A stretch of DNA of 31,299 nt, from the NCBI GenBank assembly GCA_035632555.1, contig DASQGO010000084.1, forward strand, positions 1 through 31,299, in the 5' to 3' direction. Under the pieces are notes generated by a model. It was not told where the DNA came from. It saw only the letters and a program-made list of their open reading frames with translations, and made no database searches. Positions within the stretch are counted from its first letter, which is position 1. Each line of letters opens with the position of its first letter. The stretch is from 2-02-FULL-62-14 sp035632555 (GTDB taxonomy: Bacteria; Nitrospirota; Nitrospiria; Nitrospirales; Nitrospiraceae). The translations under genes were made by a program, and so were the position numbers. Shown here in pieces: positions 21,161 to 28,856 of the stretch.

Positions 21161-21732
21161 TGAAAAGGACGCACGGCATGAGAAAACGGACTCCGCGGAG
21201 CGCGGCCCGCGCAAAAATGGATTACAAGGCGTTGATCCGGGAAGTCCCGAATTTTCCCAAGCCCGGCATTCTGTTCTACGATATCACCACGTTGCTGAAA
21301 AACGCGCGCGCGTTTCGCGCGATCCTGGACGAACTGGCGGGGCGGTATCGCGGGTGCAAAATCGACAAAGTCATCGGTATCGAGTCTCGCGGGTTCATTC
21401 TTGGCGGTCCCTTGGCCGACCGGATCAAGGCGGGCTTCGTACCCGTGCGCAAGCCGGGCAAGCTGCCGGCCGACAGTTTCGAAGTGAAATACAATCTGGA
21501 ATATGGCTCCAACTCGCTTGCCATCCATCGCGATGCCGTGCAGACGGGCGAGCGCGTTCTGATCGTGGACGATCTGCTCGCGACGGGGGGGACGGCCGCG
21601 GCCACTGTGCACCTGCTCCGTCAATTGGGCGCCGAGATTGTCGGGCTTGCATTTCTGGTCGAGCTGATGTCGCTCAAGGGACGCGAGAAGCTCGACGGCT
21701 GCCCCATCCATTCGCTCATTACCTACTCCTGA
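21160..21732 (+). CDS. apt: Adenine phosphoribosyltransferase
   Basis: A 190-residue purine salvage enzyme that makes AMP from adenine and PRPP. The PRPP motif is VLIVDDLLATGGTAAA (about 129-144). The family opening IREVPNFPKPGILFYDITTLL starts at about residue 26, and ESRGFILGGPLA is the conserved active-site stretch. The ATG at 21160 overlaps the sigma-factor stop as ATGA, which favours it, but adds a basic 19-residue extension. ATG 21217 would give the usual family length (171 residues) and cannot be excluded. It lies in the same transcript as the sigma factor gene. Confidence 0.92.
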   Translation: MKRTHGMRKRTPRSAARAKMDYKALIREVPNFPKPGILFYDITTLLKNARAFRAILDELAGRYRGCKIDKVIGIESRGFILGGPLADRIKAGFVPVRKPGKLPADSFEVKYNLEYGSNSLAIHRDAVQTGERVLIVDDLLATGGTAAATVHLLRQLGAEIVGLAFLVELMSLKGREKLDGCPIHSLITYS

Positions 21733-21794
21733 GAAAGCCGTCCGCGCATCCCGTAGGTGTATGTTCACCCGCATGAGTTGCGCTTTCAAAGGGC

Positions 21795-21823
21795 TTGTCA
21801 AACCGGGGGTGCCATGTTATGAA
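21795..21823 (+). promoter_or_regulatory. Probable sigma-70 promoter of the DksA-like gene
   Basis: TTGTCA (21795-21800) and TATGAA (21818-21823) are separated by exactly 17 nt and lie about 35 nt upstream of the DksA-like start codon. CCTCC just downstream (about 21827-21831) could pair with the ribosome site GGAGG (21842-21846), a possible control of translation. Confidence 0.5.
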
Positions 21824-21858
21824 TACCCTCCTTTTTTAAGGGGAGGAGCACAGCACGC

Positions 21859-22407
21859 ATGCCCGGAAAGACCAAAACGAAAAAATCATCGGCGGCAAAA
21901 CCGGCCAAGAAGTCGCCGCCGAAATCCAAGCCTGTCGGCGTGAAAAAGCCGGCGGCAGTGTTTCGTCCGAGTGCGCCGGAACCCGCGGTTCCGGTCAAGC
22001 GCCCGACAAAGGTAATGGCCCCCGAGCGGCGTGACGCGCTCCACCGGATGCTGATGGGCAAGCGACAGGAACTGATGCAGGAAATCACCGGCAATCTGGG
22101 CGCATCCCTGACGGAGGATCAGCGCCGGCGCCTGGAATCCGCCATGGACGTCGGCGATCAGTCGCTCATGGATCTGGATCGCGAGCTCGGCATCTCGCTC
22201 ATGGAAATGCGCAACAAGCGGCGCCAGTTGATCGACGAGGCGCTGGCCCGCCTGGAGGACAGCACCTACGGCCTCTGCGACGAATGCGGTGTGGAAATCA
22301 ACGAGAAGCGCCTGGCGGCGGTTCCCTTTGCCAAGCTGTGCGTGGCCTGCCAGTCGAAGCAGGAATTGATCGAGAAGATCGAAAAGGGCGAGGAACGCGA
22401 GCAGTAG
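21859..22407 (+). CDS. DksA/TraR-type zinc-finger regulator
   Basis: A 182-residue protein. Residues 1-52 form a Lys/Pro/Ala-rich, probably disordered tail. A helical coiled coil at about 55-135 includes DVGDQSLMDLDREL near its tip. The C4 zinc finger is C140-x2-C143 (LCDECG) and C161-x2-C164 (LCVACQ). DksA-type proteins reach through the secondary channel of RNA polymerase to the active site, usually with ppGpp; the tip aspartates matter for that. The basic tail is longer than in E. coli DksA and may bind nucleic acid. The ATG has GGAGGAG at a rather long spacing of about 11 nt. It is separated from apt by its own promoter. Confidence 0.85.
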   Translation: MPGKTKTKKSSAAKPAKKSPPKSKPVGVKKPAAVFRPSAPEPAVPVKRPTKVMAPERRDALHRMLMGKRQELMQEITGNLGASLTEDQRRRLESAMDVGDQSLMDLDRELGISLMEMRNKRRQLIDEALARLEDSTYGLCDECGVEINEKRLAAVPFAKLCVACQSKQELIEKIEKGEEREQ

Positions 22408-22416
22408 CAACGGCGT

Positions 22417-22436
22417 GAACGCCGGCCCCGGCGTTC
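22417..22436 (+). terminator. Perfect GC-rich hairpin between the DksA-like gene and queC
   Basis: GAACGCCGG (22417-22425) and CCGGCGTTC (22428-22436) are perfect complements separated by only two bases. The hairpin begins 9 nt after the stop of the DksA-like gene and ends 18 nt before queC. There is no T-run, so it may stall or stabilise RNA more than terminate it. Confidence 0.45.
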
Positions 22437-22454
22437 GAGGTTCCGGGAACGCAC

Positions 22455-23165
22455 ATGCCCTCCACATCCTCCAAGGCGGTCGTGTTGGCGAGTGGCGGCT
22501 TGGATTCGACCGTGGCGGCTGCCGTCGCCAAACGGGACGGTTTCCGCCTGTTCCTTCTGACGATTGCCTACGGACAGCGCCACCGCATCGAAATCGAACG
22601 GGCCCGACAGGTGGCCAGCGCACTCGAGGCGGACGAACATCGCGTGATCGAGATCGATCTGCGCGCGATCGGTGGGTCCGCGCTCACATCCGATCAGCCG
22701 GTGCCCAAGGACCGCCCGGAGTCCGAGCGCCGTCGCGGCATCCCGTCCACCTACGTGCCGGCGCGCAATACGATCTTTCTGTCGCTGGCACTGGCCTATG
22801 CAGAAGCGGTGGACGCGTCGGCTATTTATATCGGTGCGAACGTGCTGGACTATTCTGGGTATCCGGACTGCCGCCCGGAATATCTGCAGGCCTTTGAGCG
22901 GGTTGCCCGATTGGGCACGAAGGCCGGCGTCGAAGGCCGCGGCATCGAAATGCGGGCGCCGCTGCTGACGCTTTCCAAGGCCGAGATCGTCAGGCTCGGC
23001 GTCTCGCTCGGCGCGCCGTTGCAGATGACGCACAGTTGTTACGATCCGACAGCCGGCGGGGAGGCCTGCGGACGCTGCGACAGTTGCCGGATCCGGCTTG
23101 AGGGCTTCAAAGCCGCCGGGCTGCCCGATTCGGCGGTGTATGTGAAGGATGCGGTCAGAACATGA
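22455..23165 (+). CDS. queC: 7-cyano-7-deazaguanine synthase
   Basis: A 236-residue enzyme that makes preQ0 from 7-carboxy-7-deazaguanine with ATP and ammonia, an early step to queuosine in tRNA. The ATP-pyrophosphatase loop SGGLDS is at residues 13-18. The family stretch DYSGYPDCRPEY is at 132-143. The zinc ligands are Cys195, Cys205, Cys208 and Cys211 (SCYDPTAGGEACGRCDSC). The ATG at 22455 fits the family start. No other queuosine gene is in the window, so the remaining steps must be encoded elsewhere. The stop overlaps the next start as ATGA. Confidence 0.95.
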   Translation: MPSTSSKAVVLASGGLDSTVAAAVAKRDGFRLFLLTIAYGQRHRIEIERARQVASALEADEHRVIEIDLRAIGGSALTSDQPVPKDRPESERRRGIPSTYVPARNTIFLSLALAYAEAVDASAIYIGANVLDYSGYPDCRPEYLQAFERVARLGTKAGVEGRGIEMRAPLLTLSKAEIVRLGVSLGAPLQMTHSCYDPTAGGEACGRCDSCRIRLEGFKAAGLPDSAVYVKDAVRT

Positions 23166-23335
23166 GTGTCTCGCCCGAAGAATTTTTCATGTATTTGATC
23201 ATTGCGCTGATCGTCGCGATCCCGCTCTCCGCACGGCTGTACCGCTATCTGACGGCCAAGCGGACGGCGCAGATGGTGGACGAACAATTCGGACGGCCGT
23301 CTGCCGGCGATCATTTTCCGGGGAGGAAGCCATGA
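23162..23335 (+). CDS. 57-residue single-pass membrane protein
   Basis: A small protein with a short acidic N-terminus (MSVSPEEFF), one membrane helix (MYLIIALIVAIPLSARLYRYL) and a polar tail with RTAQMVDEQFGRP. Its ATG overlaps the queC stop (ATGA at 23162-23165), and its own stop overlaps the cytochrome c start (ATGA at 23332-23335). Double coupling is strong evidence that it is translated. The GGGGAGG within its 3' end is also the ribosome site of the cytochrome gene. No known family is recognised. It may tether or assist the exported cytochrome c; this is inference. Confidence 0.75.
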   Translation: MSVSPEEFFMYLIIALIVAIPLSARLYRYLTAKRTAQMVDEQFGRPSAGDHFPGRKP

Positions 23336-23742
23336 GCACTCCACGCCGGCGCACGGTGCGGCAGGGCATGGTCCGGATCGGCGGCTTCTCGCTGGTGCTG
23401 CTTGCGGCGGCGGTCGGTTGGCCGCGGCCCGCGATGCCCGCCTCGCAGTTGGTCGCAGTCCCGGCTGAATTTAAAAAGGGAGAAGCCGCGTTCAACGCCA
23501 ACTGCGCACTCTGCCATGGCACGCGGGGCGTGGGCACTTCGCAGGGACCGCCGTTCGTCCATAAGATCTATGAGCCGAACCACCACGGCGATGCCGCTTT
23601 CCAGCGGGCTGCCATGATGGGGGTCCGCGCGCATCATTGGCAGTTCGGGGACATGCCGAAGATTTCCACTGTCACGCCAAATGAGGTGGACGAAATCATT
23701 AAGTACGTTCGGTGGTTGCAACGACAGGCCGGAATTTTTTAA
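23332..23742 (+). CDS. Small exported c-type cytochrome
   Basis: A 136-residue monohaem cytochrome c. The signal peptide has a basic start (MSTPRRRTVRQGMVRIGG) and a hydrophobic part up to about residue 37 (PAMPASQ). The haem site is CALCH (Cys58, Cys61, His62); the sixth ligand is Met108 in GDMPK. The final helix, VDEIIKYVRWLQRQAG, is the typical C-terminal helix of class I cytochromes. It functions in the periplasm as an electron carrier. The ATG at 23332 has GGGGAGG upstream and overlaps the stop of the small membrane protein gene. Upstream in-frame residues are not coding. Confidence 0.9.
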   Translation: MSTPRRRTVRQGMVRIGGFSLVLLAAAVGWPRPAMPASQLVAVPAEFKKGEAAFNANCALCHGTRGVGTSQGPPFVHKIYEPNHHGDAAFQRAAMMGVRAHHWQFGDMPKISTVTPNEVDEIIKYVRWLQRQAGIF

Positions 23743-23862
23743 TCCTTCTTCCTCATCCCCGCATTTTCTTCTGCCGTGATACTGTTCCGGGCCGCTGACT
23801 TGCCGCGCATCAGCCCAGAAGCTGAAAAGGGATATCGTTGCGCTGAGCGGTGCGAGGGCACG

Positions 23863-24774
23863 TCAGACGGGTGTGTAGGCCTGCAACCCGTCGGCAATGG
23901 CTTGGATCGTTGATGGCGCATTGCCTTCCGCCCGGTTGTTGGCGAGCACGAAGACGGAGGCCTGTTCGGCGAGCGCCTGCCGGATGAGAGCCAGCACGTC
24001 GGCGCGCATGCGCGGCTGCGGTTGGACCAGTTTCGTGTAGGGCGCATAACGTTTCACCGCATCGGCATGGGCCGTGCCCAGCGGCGTCAGCAGACGCATG
24101 AGGGTGAACGGCGCGGAGAAACGGCGGCCCAGCGCGGCATGCTGCGCGGCAAGCGCCGGCATGAAGGTCCAGTGATTGTAGACGTGGGCGACGCCGTGGG
24201 CTTTGAGAATATCGTGATAGCGGGCTCCAAGGAGTGCGGGATTTCGCACTTCGACCGCATACGGCTGGCTTGTGGGCAGTTTGGACAGAAAGCGGTCCAG
24301 GGCTGGGACAAAGGACTCCGGGTCGAGGCCGAAGCGCTGAAATTCGAAAATGACCGGGCCGATGCGGCTGCCCAACCCGGCACGCGCAGGAGCCAGGACC
24401 AGTTCCTCGAATAACGCAGCGTCGAGAAAATGCGGGTTGGTCTTGCCGGCCTTCGTTCCATAACGGGGATGGTCGGCAAAGGCGGCGATGGTGATCTCCT
24501 CCCACACCTTGGAGCAGATCTGAAAATCGTCCGGGATTTGTCCTGCGTAGTCGCTCCATTGGGCCGCGGTCGGCGGCCGGTAAAAACTATGGTCCACGCC
24601 GACAGTCCTGAACAGGCGCATTCCTCCATGTTCATATGCGGCATATTCTTTCAGGCAGTCTTTGGCAAACCGGTTTTTGGAGTACGCCTGTTTGTAGACC
24701 TGCCCTTTCCAGCCTTCATAGGCCCATGAGCTGGTCCCGAGACGGACGTTGTCAGGAATGGAGCGCGTCGGCAT
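23863..24774 (-). CDS. DUF72 family protein
   Basis: A 303-residue protein of the DUF72 family, a TIM-barrel group with uncharacterised function that resembles xylose isomerase/endonuclease IV-like folds. Typical parts are the opening VRLGTSSWAYEGWKGQVY, then DHSFYRPPT, FQICSKVWEEITI, PVIFEFQRFG, YAVEVRNPALLG and the end VFVLANNRAEGNAPSTIQAI. The ATG at 24774 is chosen over an upstream in-frame start because it begins right before the first strand, though AGGAG is only 2-3 nt away. It stands alone on the minus strand, convergent with the cytochrome gene. No catalytic residue is established. Confidence 0.85.
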   Translation of the reverse strand: MPTRSIPDNVRLGTSSWAYEGWKGQVYKQAYSKNRFAKDCLKEYAAYEHGGMRLFRTVGVDHSFYRPPTAAQWSDYAGQIPDDFQICSKVWEEITIAAFADHPRYGTKAGKTNPHFLDAALFEELVLAPARAGLGSRIGPVIFEFQRFGLDPESFVPALDRFLSKLPTSQPYAVEVRNPALLGARYHDILKAHGVAHVYNHWTFMPALAAQHAALGRRFSAPFTLMRLLTPLGTAHADAVKRYAPYTKLVQPQPRMRADVLALIRQALAEQASVFVLANNRAEGNAPSTIQAIADGLQAYTPV

Positions 24775-24905
24775 TCTCCTCCCATAGCCCAATCCGCTGT
24801 GTAAGAATCACTTGATCAACGCGCATAATGTTGAGAGGCACAACCGGGCCAGCCTCATATGATCGGGAGTGCATTCCGGGACGGGCCGTGCTCGGACGCA
24901 TACCG

Positions 24906-25256
24906 CTACCTCACAAGCAGGCCTGCCATTGCCGCAAGGCCGCCGACAACCGAAAGTACGAACCCGATGCCGCCGATCGTAAACCAGGGTTTCAGGCGGG
25001 CCAATTCCTGTTCGGTCAGCTGAGGATGGAGATCAACCGGCGACCACCACCACTTGGGTGGCAGCGTGATGCGAAGCGACAGGACACGGTAGAGGAGGAC
25101 GTGGTACCAGAATCCGGTCGGGAGACCCACAAGCAGGCCCATCACAAGCGTCACGATCCCGATCGTGGTCATGAGGCGGGGTGTCAGAATGGTGGCGAGA
25201 AAACCCAGGAGGCCGACGGCGACAATCGTGACAAGAACGAGCGCGATCTCCGGCAT
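24906..25256 (-). CDS. Small integral membrane protein of unknown function
   Basis: A 116-residue protein with about four hydrophobic segments: residues 4-24 (IALVLVTIVAVGLLGFLATI), 32-50 (IGIVTLVMGLLVGLPTGFW), a weaker one around 50-62, and 92-113 (WFTIGGIGFVLSVVGGLAAM). The loop LPPKWWWSPVDLHPQLTEQE carries three tryptophans and is predicted to be outside the membrane. No family is recognised. It stands between the DUF72 and malQ genes, divergent from malQ. No strong ribosome site is visible. Confidence 0.6.
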   Translation of the reverse strand: MPEIALVLVTIVAVGLLGFLATILTPRLMTTIGIVTLVMGLLVGLPTGFWYHVLLYRVLSLRITLPPKWWWSPVDLHPQLTEQELARLKPWFTIGGIGFVLSVVGGLAAMAGLLVR

Positions 25257-25312
25257 CGCGTGAATTGTACCCGATTGCCGCGCGAGGGGCTACAGGGAGA
25301 ATCGTCCTTTTC

Positions 25313-25341
25313 TTGACTTGCCTGCCTGCTTCTCTCAGACT
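25313..25341 (+). promoter_or_regulatory. Possible malQ promoter
   Basis: TTGACT (25313-25318) matches the -35 consensus at five of six positions. With a 17-nt spacer the -10 position is CAGACT (25336-25341), a poor match, ending 8 nt before the malQ ATG. No ribosome site precedes malQ, so a near-leaderless transcript is conceivable. Weak evidence. Confidence 0.3.
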
Positions 25342-25349
25342 CCTGTGCG

Positions 25350-27614
25350 ATGGATCATCACGAACAGGAGTTGCTGCGCGGGCTCGCGGAACGGTACGGC
25401 ATTGCTTCCGATTATCACGACATCTGGGGACAGCGGCATCTCACATCGGCCGAGACCCAGCGGGCGATCTTGGAAGCGATGGGCGTGCGGGCCGGGTCGG
25501 CCGACGCGCTGCGCCGTGCGCAGGCGGACTGCGAGGATGCGCCGTGGCGGCAGGCCTGTGATTCCGTCTGCGTCACGCGGGTGGAAGAGCCGACGGGACG
25601 CTGGTCGGCCCGCATGCCGGCTCAGGAGCAGGAGGACCGGAGCATCGTGCTGTCGTGGGTCGTGCGGGACGAAACCGGCGCCGTGCGGCAGAGCGGGAAG
25701 GCTGGTCCCGGCCTCGTTCCGGTTGAGACGCGCACGGTGGATGGCTTCCGCCACGTTCGCATCGAGTTGCCGCTTCCCGCAGGGCTGCCGATCGGGTATT
25801 ACGATGTGACGGTCAAGGCCGTGTCTGACTCGCGACAGGTGGAAGGCGCACTTCGCCTGATCGTGGCGCCATCCGCCTGTCATGCTCTTCAGGAGGGACA
25901 TCGGCTCTGGGGGCTTGCCGTACAGCTCTACGCGCTGCGTTCGGCCCGCAATTGGGGCGCCGGAGATTTTGGCGACCTGGGGACGTTCGTGGAATGGGCG
26001 GCGAAGGATCTCCGTGCCGGTCTCATCGGTCTGAACCCGCTGCACGCGCTCAATAATATCCGTCCGTTCGAGATCAGTCCCTATTCTCCCACCAGCCGGC
26101 TGTTTTTGAATGTCTTCTATCTCGATATCGAAGCCATTCCGGAGTATCAACTCTGCGAGCCTGCGCAGCAGACAGTGCAGGATGCTGGGTTCCAGCGCGC
26201 GCTGGCGGGATTGCGGGCGGGCGGGAAGGTGGACTACGAACAAGTGTTCGCCGCGAAGCGCGCCGTGCTCGAATCGCTGTGGACGACGTTTCACGAACGG
26301 CACCTCGGCGGCCGCGATTTGCACGATCGCGAGCTCAAAGCCGCGACAGAACGGGGGCGGGCTTTTGCGCGGTACGTGGAGGACGGGGGCGAGCCGCTGG
26401 AGATGTTTGCATTGTTTCAGACGCTCACGGAAGAGATGCGCCGTCAGCATCCGCTGGTGTGGGCCTGGAGGGAGTGGCCGGAGCCCTACCGCTCGTCTCA
26501 GTCCGCCAGCGTCGCGGCGTTTCGTGTCACGCATCGGCCGCGGATTCGGTTCCATCAGTATCTACAGTGGGTGGCGGCCGAACAATTGGGGATGGTGGCA
26601 ACCCGCGCACGCGCGCTGGGCATGCCGGTCGGTCTGTATCACGATCTCGCGCTCGGCAGCGACCGGAACGGAAGCGACGCCTGGGTCTATCAGGACGTGC
26701 TGGCGCTGGACGCGGATTGCGGCTGTCCGCCGGACGCCTTCGCGCCGCAGGGCCAGAATTGGGGGCTGCCGCCGACCGATCCCACTCGGCTGCGCGCCAC
26801 GGGCTACCGCATGTTCGTCGAGTTGCTGCGGCGCAACATGGCCTACGGTGGCGCGCTTCGCCTTGATCATGTGATGGGACTGTTTCGTCTTTTCTGGATT
26901 CCCCGCGGCATGCCGGCGTCCGCCGGCGCCTACGTCCGGTATCCGGTGGAGGACCTGCTGGGCATCCTGGCGCTCGAGAGCGTCCGGCACAAGGCCGTCA
27001 TCATCGGAGAGGATCTCGGCACGGTGCCCGATGGGATCCGCGAGCGGCTTGCGGCGGCACGCGTGCTGTCGTACCGCGTGCTGTATTTCGAGCGAACGGA
27101 TCGGGGAGAATGGAAATCGCCGGAGGTGTATCCCCAGCAGGCCGTGGCGGTTGTGACCACCCACGATCTTCCGACGCTGGCGGGTTTCTGGTCCGGTCAG
27201 GACATCGACGTGCGTGCCCAACTGGGACTCTATGCCGACGGCGGGTCCGTGCAACGGGCGCGGGAAGAACGGCAGCATGAGAAGCAGCGTATCGTCCGGG
27301 CCTTGGGTGTGGCGGGCCTGCTGCCGCCCGGCGTGACAGAGGAATCGGCCGCCGCGCAGCCGATGACGCCTGAATTGTGCCGTGCCCTGCATGTCTTTCT
27401 TGCCCGCACGCCGTCCTGGGCGGCGCTAGCCAATCTGGAGGATCTGCTCGGCGAGACGGTGCAGACCAACGTGCCGGGGACGGTGGAAAGTTATCCGAAC
27501 TGGTCCCGCAAGACCGCGCTGCCGATTGAACAATTGAGAGACGATCCGCGCGTGCACCAGACGGCGTCGGCGCTGCGCGCAATCCGCCCGTTGCCGCCGG
27601 CCGGACAGGCGTAG
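25350..27614 (+). CDS. malQ: 4-alpha-glucanotransferase (GH77, amylomaltase)
   Basis: A 754-residue glycoside hydrolase family 77 enzyme that moves maltosyl or longer glucan units between maltodextrins, for glycogen or maltodextrin use in the cytoplasm. The nucleophile is Asp506 in LRLDHVMGLFR, the acid/base Glu554 in GEDLGTVPD and the third acidic residue Asp606 in TTHDLPTLAGFW. About 180 residues before the catalytic barrel form a beta-rich N-terminal extension typical of the long MalQ type. The barrel starts at about WGLAVQLYALRSARNWGAGD. The length agrees with the long subgroup. No ribosome site is evident at the ATG. Confidence 0.95.
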   Translation: MDHHEQELLRGLAERYGIASDYHDIWGQRHLTSAETQRAILEAMGVRAGSADALRRAQADCEDAPWRQACDSVCVTRVEEPTGRWSARMPAQEQEDRSIVLSWVVRDETGAVRQSGKAGPGLVPVETRTVDGFRHVRIELPLPAGLPIGYYDVTVKAVSDSRQVEGALRLIVAPSACHALQEGHRLWGLAVQLYALRSARNWGAGDFGDLGTFVEWAAKDLRAGLIGLNPLHALNNIRPFEISPYSPTSRLFLNVFYLDIEAIPEYQLCEPAQQTVQDAGFQRALAGLRAGGKVDYEQVFAAKRAVLESLWTTFHERHLGGRDLHDRELKAATERGRAFARYVEDGGEPLEMFALFQTLTEEMRRQHPLVWAWREWPEPYRSSQSASVAAFRVTHRPRIRFHQYLQWVAAEQLGMVATRARALGMPVGLYHDLALGSDRNGSDAWVYQDVLALDADCGCPPDAFAPQGQNWGLPPTDPTRLRATGYRMFVELLRRNMAYGGALRLDHVMGLFRLFWIPRGMPASAGAYVRYPVEDLLGILALESVRHKAVIIGEDLGTVPDGIRERLAAARVLSYRVLYFERTDRGEWKSPEVYPQQAVAVVTTHDLPTLAGFWSGQDIDVRAQLGLYADGGSVQRAREERQHEKQRIVRALGVAGLLPPGVTEESAAAQPMTPELCRALHVFLARTPSWAALANLEDLLGETVQTNVPGTVESYPNWSRKTALPIEQLRDDPRVHQTASALRAIRPLPPAGQA

Positions 27615-27624
27615 TCGCTCGTTC

Positions 27625-27653
27625 TTGCGGGGCCGGAACATTTCCAGTATCTT
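27625..27653 (+). promoter_or_regulatory. Weak promoter candidate of the kinase/regulator pair
   Basis: TTGCGG (27625-27630) and TATCTT (27648-27653) are spaced by 17 nt, and the kinase ATG follows 12 nt later without a ribosome site. The -35 match is poor (three of six), so this is only a candidate. Confidence 0.2.
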
Positions 27654-27665
27654 GCCAGCACATCG

Positions 27666-28856
27666 ATGAAGACCATCCTGCGCACGCTTCGACAGCTCGC
27701 CCGCGCCAAAGACGCCTTGGTGCTCGGCCTAGCGGCTGCCGTGTTTTTGGCGATTGCTGCCTTCGAATCCGTGGCGCCGCTGAATGTCGTCGGCGCTTAC
27801 GCCTTTGTGATTCCCATCCTGCTTGTGGCCACCGTGCGAAACCGCAAGCTGATGTACGTGACGGTGGTGCTTTGCATCGCCGTGACCTACATCGGGTTGC
27901 TGCAGCCGACTAAGAAGCGCGAGCGGTTCACGGCCGTGCTGATCAACCGGACGCTGGTCGTCGGAATTTTAGCCGGTGTGGCCTACTTTGCGATGACGCG
28001 GGAGGAGCGCAAGGCGCGCGAGGAGGCGGCGCGGGCCGAACTGCTGCGGGCCAACACGCAGCTCGTAGAACTCAAAGACCGGCTCAACCGGTCGGACCGG
28101 CTGGCTGCACTGGGGCTACTGGCCTCGTCGGTGGCCCACGAAGTCGGCACGCCGCTGCATTCCGTCGCCTGGCAGGTGCAGACGCTGGCGGAAGATCCCC
28201 AAACGACGCCCGAAATGAAAAAGACCATCGCGATCATTGATTCTGAACTAAACCGCGTCGTGCGCATCATCAAAGAGAAGCTGTCGCTGACGCGCCAGCC
28301 GAAGCCGGCCCATGCGCCGGTGCGGGTAGATCAGCTGGCGCAATCCGTCGTCGCACTGATGGAACCGGCCTATCTCGGCAAAGGAGTCGGGCTGAAAACG
28401 GATCTGGGCCTGGAGCCGGCGGTGGTTCAGGGCGATGTCGAGCAGCTCCGGCAGGTGCTGGTCAATCTGCTGACCAACGCGCTGGCGGCGACCGGCCCGG
28501 GCGGACAGGTGGTGCTGGTGGTGGGACGTCGAGCGGCCACGCTCGCCGAATTGGATGAGCGCCGCCGAATGGGGGAGCCGCCCTGCGACGCGATGGTGAC
28601 GTTGACGGTGCGCGATACGGGCTGCGGCATGCCGGAAGAGCACGTGAAGCAGGCCTTCGAACCGTTTTTCACCACCAAGGCGATTGGCGACGGGACGGGA
28701 TTGGGCCTGTTTATCAGCCGCGAGATCGTCGCGTCGCACGGCGGATCGCTGGCGATCGAGAGTGTGGTTGGAAAAGGCACGCTGATCGTCATTGCCCTGC
28801 CCGGCTATGTGAGCGAGCAGGCGGCAACGGAGCAGAGCACGCATGAACATGTCTAA
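27666..28856 (+). CDS. Membrane sensor histidine kinase
   Basis: A 396-residue kinase. Four membrane helices occupy about residues 15-110 with very short loops, so the signal is probably sensed in or near the membrane. A coiled linker (111-145) leads to the HisKA domain with His158 in SVAHEVGTPL. The ATPase domain shows the N box with Asn271 (VNLLTNALAAT), the G1 box DTGCGMP (about 317-323), the F box EPFFTTK and the G2 box GDGTGLGLF. The kinase resembles NtrB/AtoS-type partners of NtrC regulators. Its stop overlaps the regulator start by 14 nt, which makes them a pair. The signal is unknown. Confidence 0.92.
   Translation: MKTILRTLRQLARAKDALVLGLAAAVFLAIAAFESVAPLNVVGAYAFVIPILLVATVRNRKLMYVTVVLCIAVTYIGLLQPTKKRERFTAVLINRTLVVGILAGVAYFAMTREERKAREEAARAELLRANTQLVELKDRLNRSDRLAALGLLASSVAHEVGTPLHSVAWQVQTLAEDPQTTPEMKKTIAIIDSELNRVVRIIKEKLSLTRQPKPAHAPVRVDQLAQSVVALMEPAYLGKGVGLKTDLGLEPAVVQGDVEQLRQVLVNLLTNALAATGPGGQVVLVVGRRAATLAELDERRRMGEPPCDAMVTLTVRDTGCGMPEEHVKQAFEPFFTTKAIGDGTGLGLFISREIVASHGGSLAIESVVGKGTLIVIALPGYVSEQAATEQSTHEHV

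Noticed and set aside
25335..26555. 406-codon minus-strand frame opposite malQ
   Set aside because: The sense strand has all GH77 catalytic motifs; the antisense frame has none and is a GC-rich artefact.
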